Positions 1 to 9,595 of a stretch of 37,278 bases of DNA are shown here, one piece after another (within the stretch, counting starts at the first letter, position 1; the number at the start of each line of letters is the position of its first letter). Below the pieces are notes generated by a model, which was not told where the DNA came from, searched no databases, and saw only the letters and a list, made by a program, of their open reading frames with translations. Source of the stretch: Saccoglossus kowalevskii (Eukaryota > Hemichordata > Enteropneusta > Harrimaniidae); NCBI RefSeq assembly GCF_000003605.2, contig NW_003148241.1:1-37278 (forward strand). The letters run 5' to 3'. Both the position numbers and the translations under genes were made by a program.

Positions 1-12
1 CTTAAAGAGAGC

Positions 13-97
13 CATCCCCGGTGGGATTCGAACCCACAGCCCCCGAATAACTTTTTCAACTAGAATTCCGACTCGCTATCCGTTGCGCCACAGAGAC
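13..97 (-). tRNA. tRNA-Arg(UCU): tRNA-Arg(UCU), intron-containing, partly decayed
   Basis: This is the same 85-nt gene as the canonical copy at 2672, with changes that weaken it. Position 32 is A instead of C, the D-stem pair 10-25 is broken (GCGC against GCGA), and the acceptor stem relies on several G-U pairs. The downstream terminator is only TTT rather than TTTT. The A and B boxes remain recognisable. It may be a pseudogene. Confidence 0.65.
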
Positions 98-233
98 ACT
101 GCATAACGCCTGCTTCGTATGCAAGGTAATTTTTATTTTTTACATCACAACGTTTGACCAGATCACACTGTTCCTTTCGATCTTGACTCATAATTGAATA
201 CACAATATGTATTTTGAATAACAAAATTTATAT

Positions 234-239
234 TTTATT
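234..239 (-). terminator. Polyadenylation signal AATAAA of the unit 1 homeobox gene
   Basis: AATAAA on the minus strand lies 55 nt beyond the stop codon at 294-296. The same hexamer lies at the same offset (60 below the exon 3 lower end) in the other full copies, for example 2884-2889 and 5167-5172. It ends the homeobox transcript before the tRNA gene. Confidence 0.6.
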
Positions 240-293
240 ATAACGTATTATGTACACGAAATTAGAATGACTAACCACGAATAAATGCTTTTC

Positions 294-1246
294 TCAAACA
301 GAATATGAAGCTTCGCAAATGACTAATGGACACAAAGTACGATCTAAATCAGTAATTCCATTAAATGACAAATCTGATGACACGTCTTTACAAGGTGTAC
401 TATATATTTCTATTTCACTTTGATAGACGTCTGTCAGGATACCACTGGAATGTGTACTGCAATTTTGTATCTTCGTATCACTACAATGCCTTGGTGTACT
501 ACTGGATTGTGTAACACTAATATATTCACTGAGGGAAGGCGTTGCTGGTAGGACATCAAGTCGAGTGTCCACTGATTTTCCTCGACTTTGCACGGACGGA
601 AAACGCGTCGTCGATTCTTTCAACTTTTGTATTGGTGCTTGATGGTGCTTAGCATATAACACGGCATCTCTTTCCCGTTTTTGCCTCCGTTTTTGACTCC
701 GACGATTCTGAAACCACTTCTGAAAAGTGAATAAAATAGATTATTGTATAATATAATGAACAACAAGAAACTGTTCGCTTACATTATAACATACTTTGGT
801 GCATACATAATGCTCTCACTTACCATAATTGACTTTTCCGATAAGTTGGTAATTATGGCGATACGCTTGCGCATGTCGCGATTTAGATACTCTGTAGTAG
901 TTGTAAATATTACTTCTAATAAAACCGACTGTGTCTCGCTGTAGATATAGCGACTTGATTTCCTGCCAACATAACTACCTGTAAAAATAAAAAAAAAACA
1001 TATTTGTGTCTGTAGCAATCGTGATACAACATTACGTGACCTAAACCACTATAATCCATTTTGAAGTTAATTCGGTGAGACATAATTATTTAAAGTAGAG
1101 CACATTTACTTACCTTTGCTGTGCGATTTACCATCTACGTAACCGCAGACATTCTTCCAATCAAACCGACCAGCAATATCTAACACCGGTAATAAGTTCA
1201 ACATAACATTGGCTGTGAAATGGGTGTTGTCAATATGTAATGCCAT
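294..1246 (-). CDS. Divergent homeodomain protein, unit 1 (three exons, intact)
   Basis: Exons read on the minus strand are 1246-1114, 978-824 and 719-294, giving 237 codons plus TGA. Both introns are GT-AG: intron 1 is phase 1 (135 bp) and intron 2 is phase 0 (104 bp). The start at 1246 was chosen for its good context (A at -3, G at +4). The frame stays open upstream but shows no earlier ATG. Residues 50-110 form a homeodomain: R5, Y8, Q12, L16 and F20 in the arm and helix 1, then Y25, L26, R31, A35 and L40, and the recognition helix with WFQNRR (W48, F49, Q50, N51, R53). Intron 2 falls between homeodomain codons 46 and 47. The tail is Ser/Thr-rich with no domain I recognise. A nuclear DNA-binding regulator is inferred from the family. 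Variants of this copy are Q140, S164, T166 and Y202, a basic tail reading QKRERD where most copies have QERKRD, and a 5-bp longer intron 2. Confidence 0.85.
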
Positions 1247-2308
1247 AGTATTCTTTATACGATACACATGGGACGAGAAAGCGTGTAGCAATGATACACA
1301 TGTGGTATGTTTTGGTTGGTTTATAGTTTCGAATTCTTATACCAATTTTCGCATTTGTAAGGATATTCAAGAAAACTTTGTCAATGGATTGCCGCCCCCT
1401 TCTGTAAAATGCCGTCTGTTTACTTGCGCCATAAATGTGTTAACTCGCAGTGTTGTTATGCCAATTAACACTCCATATAACGTGAAAAGACACAGGAACT
1501 CGGATGTGTAATGCTGTTGATGATTGAACTTGCCGGTATTCACCGAGTGATGGCGCTTCGACAAAACAAAAAAAAAAACGTCTACTGGCTGCGGCGATTT
1601 TGTTGTGTTTATTAATGAGTATACCATTTCAAAATGTGTATGGAATTATAAATCTCATCCGACGCTCTTCTCTCGTTGGTGTTCTTTAATTATTGATACA
1701 TAGGTAAGATACTGCTGTTTAATTCGGACAGAACACTGACGTTAAATTGAACAAAACAATCCAATAGAGAACTGCTTTTCTTTCAAAAATGCCGGCTTTC
1801 TAATATCATGGCAAATGTGTTAACTTTTGGCAAATGTGTTAATAATTGGAATGCTAATTAATAATCCGCGGATCGTGAAAACTCACTAACTCTGTGATTG
1901 TTCCGGTTGATTATGTTTCAACTCACCAACATTTACCGAGTGACGGTGCTTCAACAACATGTTAAAGAGCATTCAACGTTATTCCATGTAGACGTTGGGG
2001 ATAAGCAAGGACATGTATGTTGATGGAATTAGGTAATTATTTTTATATTTCGGTTGATCTTACAAAGGCTCGTGTAGAACACGTATCAAACACCTAGTAT
2101 CGCTACAATCAGTTGGCTTTTTATACCATTAGTAGCCATTTTTGTATTTGGTTCATTACATCAAAATCCGTGTAGAATATTTTAATCTCAGTCGACGGTC
2201 TCGGTCTTTCTAATTATTAGCACCGAGGAGAGCTACAACTGTCCAATATGTTAAGACCATTGACGACAATTTGAACAAAACATGTCCATCGTGACTTAAA
2301 AGAAGAGC
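1247..2308. promoter_or_regulatory. Upstream spacer of the unit 1 homeobox gene
   Basis: I see no convincing gene here. Reading toward the gene, a TATA-like TATAAAC lies at 1325-1319, 73 nt upstream of the ATG; most other copies have TATAAAT there. An A-tract lies near 1568-1577. A 14-bp direct repeat (ggcaaatgtgttaa) occurs at 1810-1823 and 1829-1842, followed by a cluster of TAAT/ATTA homeodomain cores at 1841-1866. Imperfect hairpin arms CAACGTT/GACGTTG sit at 1974-1997. CTCGGT/ACCGAG inverted arms at 2200-2227 flank a TAATTA. Two stretches of about 27 bp (1538-1564 and 1931-1957) differ at four positions and look like an old internal duplication. Promoter function is inferred from position only. 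Confidence 0.45.
1319..1325 (-). promoter_or_regulatory. TATA-like element of unit 1 gene
   Basis: TATAAAC lies 73-79 nt upstream of the proposed ATG. In other copies the same place reads TATAAAT. A start site about 30 nt downstream would give a 5' UTR of about 45 nt. No transcript evidence is available, and AT-rich DNA produces such matches by chance. Confidence 0.35.
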
Positions 2309-2393
2309 CATCTCCGGTGGGATTCGAACACACAGCCTCCGAATAACTTTTTCAACTAGAAGTCCGACGCGCTATCCGTTGCGCCACGGAGAC
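2309..2393 (-). tRNA. tRNA-Arg(UCU): tRNA-Arg(UCU), intron-containing, T-stem mismatch
   Basis: Same fold as the copy at 2672, but the T stem reads GTGTG against CCCAC, which breaks one pair and alters the B box. Expression is doubtful. Confidence 0.7.
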
Positions 2394-2671
2394 ACAGCAT
2401 ACCGCCTGCTTCATATGCAAGATATTTTTATTTGTTACATCACAACACCAAACACCTTGTATCGCTACAACCAGTTGGCTTTTTATACCATTGGTAGCCA
2501 TTTTTTATATTGGTTCATTCCATCAAAATGCATGCAGAATATTTTAATCTCAGTCGACGGTCTCGGTCTTTCCTAATTATTAGTACCGAGGAGAGCTACA
2601 ACTGTCCAATATGTTAAGACTATTGACGACAATTTGAACAAAACATGTCCATCGTGACTTAAAAGAAGAGC
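2309..2671 (-). repeat. Short unit 1 (tRNA-only, 363 bp)
   Basis: A tRNA-Arg is followed directly by the distal part of the spacer. The sequence jumps from the tRNA 5' flank (...catcacaac) to the spacer position reading accaaacacc, skipping the homeobox gene and the proximal spacer. Its tRNA flank reads gcaagatatttttatttg, where full units read gcaaggtatttttatttt. This marks short units as one family. Confidence 0.9.
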
Positions 2672-2756
2672 CATCTCCGGTGGGATTCGAACCCACAGCC
2701 TCCGAATAACTGTTTCAACTAGAAGTCCGACGCGCTATCCGTTGCGCCACGGAGAC
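2672..2756 (-). tRNA. tRNA-Arg(UCU): tRNA-Arg(UCU), intron-containing, canonical copy
   Basis: This 85-nt gene decodes AGA. The acceptor stem GTCTCCG pairs with CGGAGAT and G is the discriminator. The D arm is GCGC/GCGC. The anticodon loop starts CT-TCT-A, and a 12-nt intron follows position 37, the usual eukaryotic site. The anticodon stem TCGGA/TTCGG uses two wobbles. The variable loop is AGGCT and the T arm is GTGGG/CCCAC around TTCGAAT. The A box TGGCGCAACGG and B box GGTTCGAATCC are well matched. A TTTT terminator begins 8 nt beyond the 3' end (2664-2661). It lies about 190 bp downstream of the homeobox stop, on the same strand. Confidence 0.95.
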
Positions 2757-2943
2757 ACTACATATCGCCTGCTTCGTGTGCAAGGTATTTTTATTTTTTA
2801 CATCACAACGTTTGACCAGATCACACTGCTCCTTTCGATCTTGACTCATAATTGAATACACAATATGTATTTTTTATTTATATTTTATTATAACGTATTA
2901 TGTACACGAAATTAAAATGACTAACCACGAATAAATGCTTTTC

Positions 2944-3891
2944 TCAAACAGAATATGAAGCTTCGCAAATGACTAATGGACACAGAGTACGATCTAAATC
3001 AGTAATTCCATTAAATGACAAATCTGATGACACGTCTTTACAAGGTGTACTACATATTTCTATTTCACTTTGACAGACGTCTGTCAGGATACCACTGGAA
3101 TGTGTACTGCAATTTTGTATCTTCGTATCACTACAATGCCTTGGTGTACTACTGGATTGTGGAACACCAATATATTCCCGGAGGGAAGGCGTTGCTGGTA
3201 GGACATCAAGTCGAGTGTCCACTGATTTTCCTCGACTTCGCACGGACGGAAAACGCGTCGTCGATTCTTTCAACTTTTGTATTGGTGCTTGATGGTGCTT
3301 AGCATATAACACGGCATCTCTTTTCCGTTCTTGCCTCCGTTTTTGACTCCGACGATTCTGAAACCACTTCTGAAAAGTGAATAAAATAGATTATTGTATA
3401 ATGAACAACAAGAAACTGTTCGCTTACATTATAACATACTTTGGTGCATACATAATGCTCTCACTTACCATAATTGACTTTTCCGATAATTTGGTAATTA
3501 TGGCGATACGCTTGCGCATGTCGCGATTTAGATACTCCGTAGTAGTTGTAAATATTACTTCTAATAAAACCGACTGTGTTTCGCTGTAGATATAGCGACT
3601 TGATTTCCTGCCAACATAACTACCTGTAAAAATAAAAAAAAAACATATTTGTGTCTGTAGCAATCGTGATACAACATTACGTGACCTAAACCACTATAAT
3701 CCATTTTGAAGTTAATTCGGTGAGACATAATTATTTAAAGTAGAGCACATTTACTTACCTTTGCTGTGCGATGTACCATCTACGTAACGGCAGACATTCT
3801 TCCAATCAAACCGACCAGCAATATCTAACACCGGTAATAAGTTCAACATAACATTGGCTGTTAAATGGGTGTTGTCAATATGTAATGCCAT
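2944..3891 (-). CDS. Divergent homeodomain protein, unit 2 (intact)
   Basis: Exons are 3891-3759, 3623-3469 and 3369-2944, 237 codons plus stop, with GT-AG introns of 135 and 99 bp. This copy carries exon 1 variants L10, R35 and T40, shared only with unit 4, so the two exon 1 segments have a common recent origin. In the homeodomain it has K at position 39 (N in most copies) and S54-Q55. In the tail it has R160 and C195. AATAAA lies at 2884-2889. All three exons are open, so it is a candidate functional gene; no further function can be assigned than homeodomain DNA binding. Confidence 0.84.
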
Positions 3892-4954
3892 AGTATTCTT
3901 TATACGATACGCATGGGACGAGAAAGCGTGTAGCAATGATACACATGTGGTATGTTTTGGTTGATTTATAGTTTCGAATTCCTATACCAATTTTCGCATT
4001 TGTAAGGATATTCAATAAAACTTTGTCAATGGATTGCCGCCTCCTTCTGTAAAATGCCGCCTGTATAATTACGCTACAAATGTGTTAACTGGCAGTGTTG
4101 TTATGCCAATTAACACTCCATATAACGTGAAAAGACATTGGAACTCGGATGTGTGAAGCTGTTAATGATTGATCTTGCCGGCATTCACCGAGTGATGGCG
4201 CTTCGACAAAACAAAAAAAACGTATACTGGCTGCGGCGATTTTGTTGTGTTTATTAATTGAGTATACCATTTCAAAATGTGTATGGAATTATAAATCTCA
4301 TCCGACGCTCTTCTCTATTTGGTGTTCTTTAATTATTGACACTTAGATAAGATACTGCTGTTTAATTCGGACAGAACACTGACGTTAAATTGAACAAAAC
4401 AATCCAATAGAGAACTGCTTTTCTTTCAAAAATGCCGGCTTTCTAATATCATGGCAAATGTGTTAACTTTTGGCAAATGTGTTATCAATTGGAATGCAAA
4501 TTAATAATCCGCGGATCGTGAAAACTCACTATCTCTGTGATTGTTCCGGTTGATTATGTTTCAACTCACCAACATTTACCGTGTGACGGTGCTTCAATAA
4601 CATGTTAAAGAGCATTCAACGTCACTCCATGTAGACGTTGGGGATAAGCAAGGACATGTATGTTGATGGAATTAGGTAATTAATTTTATATTTCGGTTGA
4701 TCTTACAAAGGCTCGTGTAGAACACATATTAAACACCTTGTATCGCTACAACCAGTTGGCTTTTTATACCATTGGTAGCCATTTTTTTTATATTGGTTCA
4801 TTCCATCAAAATGCGTGCAGAATATTTTAATCTCAGTCGACGGTCTCGGTCTTTCCTAATTATTAGTACCGAGGAGAGCTACAACTGTCCAATATGTTAA
4901 GACTATTGACGACAATTTGAACAAAACATGTCCATCGTGACTTAAAAGAAGAGC
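3892..4954. promoter_or_regulatory. Upstream spacer of unit 2
   Basis: The layout matches the unit 1 spacer. A TATAAAT box candidate is at 3970-3964, the A-tract is near 4212, and a perfect CAACGTC/GACGTTG hairpin with a 10-nt loop lies at 4617-4640. The second ggcaaatgtgtt repeat is changed at its end. No gene was recognised. A 61-codon minus-strand frame near 4085-4270 is not open in all copies. Confidence 0.45.
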
Positions 4955-5039
4955 CATCTCCGGTGGGATTCGAACCCACAGCCTCCGAATAACTGTTTCA
5001 ACTAGAAGTCCGACGCGCTATCCGTTGCGCCACGGAGAC
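4955..5039 (-). tRNA. tRNA-Arg(UCU): tRNA-Arg(UCU), intron-containing
   Basis: Identical to the canonical copy at 2672 in stems, loops, 12-nt intron, promoter boxes and TTTT terminator. Confidence 0.95.
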
Positions 5040-5226
5040 ACTGCATATCGCCTGCTTCGTATGCAAGGTATTTTTATTTTTTACATCACAACGTTTGACC
5101 AGATCACACTGTTCCTTTCGATCTTGACTCATAATTGAATACACAATATGTATTTTGTATTCATATTTTATTATAACGTATTATGTACACGAAATTAAAA
5201 TGACTAACCACGAATAAATGCTTTTC

Positions 5227-6175
5227 TCAAACAGAATATGAAGCTTCGCAAATGACTAATGGACACAGAGTACGATCTAAATCAGTAATTCCATTAAATG
5301 ACAAATCTGATGACACGTCTTTACAAGGTGTACTACATATTTCTATTTCACTTTGATAGACGTCTGTCAGGATACCACTGGAATGTGTACTGCAATTTTG
5401 TATCTTCGTATCACTACAATGCCTTGGTGTACTACTGGATTGTGGAACACCAATATATTCACTGAGGGAAGGCGTTGCTGGTAGGACATCAAGTCGAGTG
5501 TCCACTGATTTTCCTCGACTTCGCACGGACGGAAAACGCGTCGTCGATTCTTTCAACTTTTGTATTGGTGCTTGATGGTGCTTAGCATATAACACGGCAT
5601 CTCTTTTCCGTTCTTGCCTCCGTTTTTGACCCCGACGATTCTGAAACCACTTCTGAAAAGTGAATAAAATAGATTATTGTATAATGAACAACAAGAAACA
5701 GTTCGCTTACATTATAACATACTTTGGTGCATACATAATGCTCTCACTTACCATAATTGACTTTTCCGATAAGTTGGTAATTATGGCGATACGCTTGCGC
5801 ATGTCGCGATTTAGATACTCCGTAGTAGTTGTAAATATTACTTCTAATAAAACCGACTGTGTCTCGCTGTAGATATAGCGACTTGATTTCCTGCCAACAT
5901 AACTACCTGTAAAAATAAAAAAACCCACATATTTGTGTCTGTAGCAATCGTGATACAACATTACGTGACCTAAACCACTATAATCCATTTTGAAGTTAAT
6001 TCGGTGAGACATAATTATTTAAAGTAGAGCACATTTACTTACCTTTGCTGTGCGATTCACCATCTACGTAACCGCAGACATTCTTCCAATCAAACCGACC
6101 AGCAATATCTAACACCGGTAATAAGTTCAACATAACATTGGCTGTAAAATGGGTGTTGTCAATATGTAATGCCAT
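5227..6175 (-). CDS. Divergent homeodomain protein, unit 3 (intact)
   Basis: Exons are 6175-6043, 5906-5752 and 5652-5227, 237 codons plus stop, with intact GT-AG junctions. It differs from unit 1 at G54 in the homeodomain (S in units 1, 2, 7, 14 and 16) and E40 in exon 1. The tail is the standard form (R140, G164, P166). Intron 1 contains the variant aaaaccc before the acceptor, shared with unit 5, which points to common ancestry of those segments. AATAAA is at 5167-5172. All reading frames are open. Confidence 0.84.
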
Positions 6176-7236
6176 AGTATTCTTTATACGATACGCATGG
6201 GACGAGAAAGCGTGTAGCAATGATACACATGTGGTATGTTTTGGTTGATTTATAGTTTCGAATTCCTATACCAATTTTCGCATTTGTAAGGATATTCAAG
6301 AAAACTTTGTCAATGGATTGCCGCCCCCTTCTTTAAAATGCCGTCTGTTTACTTGCGCTACAAATGTGTTAACTCGCAGTGTTGTTATGCCAATTAACAC
6401 TCCATATAACGTGAAAAGACACAGGAACTCGGATGTGTAAAGCTGTTAATGATTGAACTTGCCGGCATTCACCGAGTGATGGCGCTTCGACAAAACAATA
6501 AAAACGTCTACTGGCTGCGGCGATTTTGTTGTGTTTATTAATGAGTATACCATTTAAAAATGTGTATGGAATTATAAATCTCATCCGACGCTCTTCTCTA
6601 TTTGGTGTTCTTTAATTATTGACACATAGGTAAGATACTGCTGTTTAATTCGGACAGAACACTGACGTTAAATTGAACAAAACAATCCAATAGAGAACTG
6701 CTTTTCTTTCAAAAATGACCGGCTTTCTAATATCATGGCAAATGTGTTAACTTTTGGCAAATGTGTTAACAATTGGAATGCTAATTAATAATCCGCGGAT
6801 CGTGAAAACTCACTAACTCTGTGATTGTTCCGGTTGATTATGTTTCAACTCACCAACATTTACCGAGTGACGGTGCTTCAACAACATGTTAAAGAGCATT
6901 CAACGTCATTCCATGTAGACGTTGGAGATAAGCAAGGACATGTATGTTGATGGAATTAGGTAATTATTTTTATATTTCGGTTGATCTTACAAAGGCTCGT
7001 GTAGAACACGTATCAAACACCTAGTATCGCTACAATCAGTTGGCTTTTTATACCATTAGTAGCCATTTTTGTATTTGGTTCATTACATCAAAATCCGTGT
7101 AGAATATTTTAATCTCAGTCGACGGTCTCGGTCTTTCCTAATTATTAGCACCGAGGAGAGCTACAACTGTCCAATATGTTAAGACCATTGACGACAATTT
7201 GAACAAAACATGTCCATCGTGACTTAAAAGAAGAGC
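6176..7236. promoter_or_regulatory. Upstream spacer of unit 3
   Basis: TATAAAT candidate at 6254-6248. The direct-repeat pair, TAAT cluster and CAACGTC hairpin are present in the same order as in unit 1. The A-tract is interrupted (aataaaaac near 6496). No gene was recognised. Confidence 0.45.
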
Positions 7237-7321
7237 CATCTCCGGTGGGATTCGAACCCACAGCCTCCGAATAACTGTTTCAACTAGAAGTCCGACGCGC
7301 TATCCGTTGCGCCACGGAGAC
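7237..7321 (-). tRNA. tRNA-Arg(UCU): tRNA-Arg(UCU), intron-containing
   Basis: Canonical in all stems, anticodon TCT, 12-nt intron and TTTT terminator. It is the tRNA of a short unit. Confidence 0.95.
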
Positions 7322-7600
7322 ACAGCATACCGCCTGCTTCATATGCAAGATATTTTTATTTGTTACATCACAACACCAAACACCTTGTATCGCTACAACC
7401 AGTTGGCTTTTTATATCATTGGTAGCCATTTTTTTATATTGGTTCATTCCGTCAAAATGCGTGCAGAATATTTTAATCTCTGTCGACGGTCTCGGTCTTT
7501 CCTAATTATTAGTACCGAGGAGAGCTACAACTGTCCAATATGTTAAGACTATTGACGACAATTTGAACAAAACATGTCCATCGTGACTTAAAAGAAGAGA
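7237..7600 (-). repeat. Short unit 2 (tRNA-only, about 364 bp)
   Basis: A tRNA joined to distal spacer by the same internal junction (catcacaac to accaaacacc) as the other short units. It is followed at once by another tRNA, so three tRNA genes lie between the unit 3 and unit 4 genes if the unit 4 tRNA is included with its neighbours. Confidence 0.9.
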
Positions 7601-7685
7601 CATCTCTGGTGGGATTCGAACCCACAGCCTCCGAATAACTTTTTCAACTAGAAGTCCGACGCGCTATCCGTTGCGCCACGGAGAC
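7601..7685 (-). tRNA. tRNA-Arg(UCU): tRNA-Arg(UCU), acceptor mismatch
   Basis: Same gene with CAGAGAT on the 3' acceptor side, giving one C-A mismatch at pair 6-67. The rest is normal. Confidence 0.8.
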
Positions 7686-7891
7686 ACAGCATACCGCCTG
7701 CTTCGTATGCAAGATATTTTTATTTGTTACATCACAACACCAAACACCTTGTATCGCTACAACCAGTTGGCTTTTTATACCATTGGTAGCCATTTTTTTT
7801 ATTGGTTCATTCCATCAAAATGCGTGCAGAATATTTTAATCTCAGTCGACGGTCTCGGTCTTTCCTAATTATTAGTACCGAGGAGAGCTAC
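7686..7891 (-). repeat. Truncated short-unit spacer joined to exon 3
   Basis: Short-unit spacer runs to the sequence gagctac and then jumps straight into exon 3 of the unit 4 homeobox gene, with at most one extra base at the seam (7891-7892). The usual rest of the spacer, a tRNA, the 3' UTR and most of exon 3 are missing. Confidence 0.85.
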
Positions 7892-8452
7892 CTGCCTCCG
7901 TTTTTGACACCGACGATTCTGAAACCACTTCTGAAAAGTGAATAAAATAGATTATTGTATAATGAACAACAAGAAACTGTTCGCTTACATTATAACATAC
8001 TTTGGTGCATACATAATGCTCTCACTTACCATAATTGACTTTTCCGATAAGTTGGTAATTATGGCGATACGCTTGCGCATGTCGCGATTTAGATACTCCG
8101 TAGTAGTTGTAAATATTACTTCTAATAAAACCGACTGTGTCTCGCTGTAGATATAGCGACTTGATTTCCTGCCAACATAACTACCTGTAAAAATAAAAAA
8201 AACACATATATGTGTCTGTAGCAATCGTGATACAACATTACGTGACCTAAACCACTATAATCCATTTTGAAGTTAATTCGGTGAGACATAATTATTTAAA
8301 GTAGAGCACATTTACTTACCTTTGCTGTGCGATGTACCATCTACGTAACGGCAGACATTCTTCCAATCAAACCGACCAGCAATATCTAACACCGGTAATA
8401 AGTTCAACATAACATTGGCTGTTAAATGGGTGTTGTCAATATGTAATGCCAT
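7865..8452 (-). pseudogene. Homeobox gene, unit 4, exon 3 truncated by deletion
   Basis: Exons 8452-8320 and 8184-8030 are complete, with the L10, R35 and T40 variants shared with unit 2. Exon 3 starts normally at 7930 but only about 39 nt remain before the deletion seam. The frame then runs through foreign spacer and stops at TAG 7867-7865, adding 8 unrelated residues. The predicted product is 117 residues and still contains nearly the whole homeodomain (WFQNRR present, C54), but lacks the Ser/Thr tail and its own AATAAA. It could be a dead copy or a short DNA-binding form; sequence alone does not decide. Confidence 0.8.
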
Positions 8453-9510
8453 AGTATTCTTTATACGATACGCATGGGACGAGAAAGCGTGTAGCAATGA
8501 TACACATGTGGTATGTTTTGGTTGATTTATAGTTTCGAATTCCTATACCAATTTTCGCATTTGTAAGGATATTCAAAAAAACTTTGTCAATGGATTGCCG
8601 CCCCCTTCTGTAAAATGCCGTCTGTTTACTTGCGCTACAAATGTGTTAACTCGCAATGTTGTTATGCCAATTAACACTCCATATAACGTGAAAAGACACA
8701 GGAACTCGGATGTGTAAAGCTGTTAATGATTGAACTTGCCGGCATTCACCGAGTGATGGCGCTTCGACAAAACAAAAAAACGTTTACTGGCTGCGGCGAT
8801 TTTGTTGTGTTTATTAATGAGTATACCATTTAAAAATGTGTATGGAATTATAAATCTCATCCGACGCTCTTCTCTATTTGGTGTTCTTTAATTATTGACA
8901 CATAGGTAAGATACTGCTGTTTAATTCGGACAGAACACTGACGTTAAATTGAACAAAACAATCCAATAGAGAACTGCTTTTCTTTCAAAATGACCGGCTT
9001 TCTAATATCATGGCAAATGTGTTAACTTTTGGCAAATGTGTAAGAATTTGAATGCTAATTAATAATCCGCGGATCGTGAAAACTCACTAACACTGTGATT
9101 GTTCCGGTTGATTATGTTTCAACTCACCAACATTTACCGTGTGACGGTGCTTCAATAACATGTTAAAGAGCATTCAACGTCATTCCATGTAGACGTTGGG
9201 GATAAGCAAGGACATGTATGTTGATGGAATTAGGTAATTTTTTTTATATTTCGGTTGATCTTACAAAGGCTCGTGTAGAACATATATCAAACACCTAGTA
9301 TCGCTACAATCAGTTGGCTTTTTATACCATTAGTAGCCTTTTTTTGTATTTGGTTCATTACATCAAAATCCGTGCAGAATATTTTAATCTCAGTCGACGG
9401 TCTCGGTCTTTCTAATTATTAGCACCGAGGAGAGCTATAACTGTCCAATATGATAAGACCATTGACGACGATTTTAACAAAACAAATCCATCGTGACTTA
9501 AAAGAAGAAG
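8453..9510. promoter_or_regulatory. Upstream spacer of unit 4
   Basis: TATAAAT candidate at 8531-8525. The second ggcaaatgtgtt repeat is degraded (ggcaaatgtgtaag near 9030). The TAAT cluster and CAACGTC hairpin persist. No gene was recognised. Confidence 0.42.
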
Positions 9511-9595
9511 CATCTCTGGTGGGATTCGAACCCATAGCCTCCGAATAACTTTTTCAACTAGAAGTCTGACGCGCTATCCGTTGCGCCATGGAGAC
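9511..9595 (-). pseudogene. Decayed tRNA-Arg(UCU)
   Basis: Four stem mismatches relative to the canonical copy: acceptor pairs 7-66 (A-C) and 6-67 (C-A), anticodon stem 29-41 (A-C), and T stem 49-65 (A-C). The anticodon and intron are still readable. Probably a tRNA pseudogene. Confidence 0.75.

Noticed and set aside
744..944. Plus-strand frame of about 62-70 codons beginning near intron 2, repeated in every unit
   Set aside because: It is antisense to homeobox exon 2 and intron 2 and is preserved only because the copies are nearly identical. The hydrophobic stretch follows from the AT-rich antisense.
1106..1291. Exon 1 starting at TTG 1291 (15 residues earlier)
   Set aside because: Non-ATG start with no support. 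The ATG at 1246 has a good context. The frame is open upstream, so an unseen upstream exon cannot be excluded.
1367..1627. Minus-strand frames of 61-86 codons upstream of exon 1
   Set aside because: Their length and frame change from copy to copy through small indels; no splice signals or domain support an upstream exon.
2309..2393. tRNA-derived SINE
   Set aside because: The tRNAs keep a full cloverleaf, an intron at the normal site and a TTTT terminator directly after the 3' end. Units are tandem, not dispersed, with no target-site duplications seen.
3015..3302. Plus-strand frame of about 95 codons over exon 3
   Set aside because: It is the antisense of the homeobox exon 3 and is interrupted in most copies.
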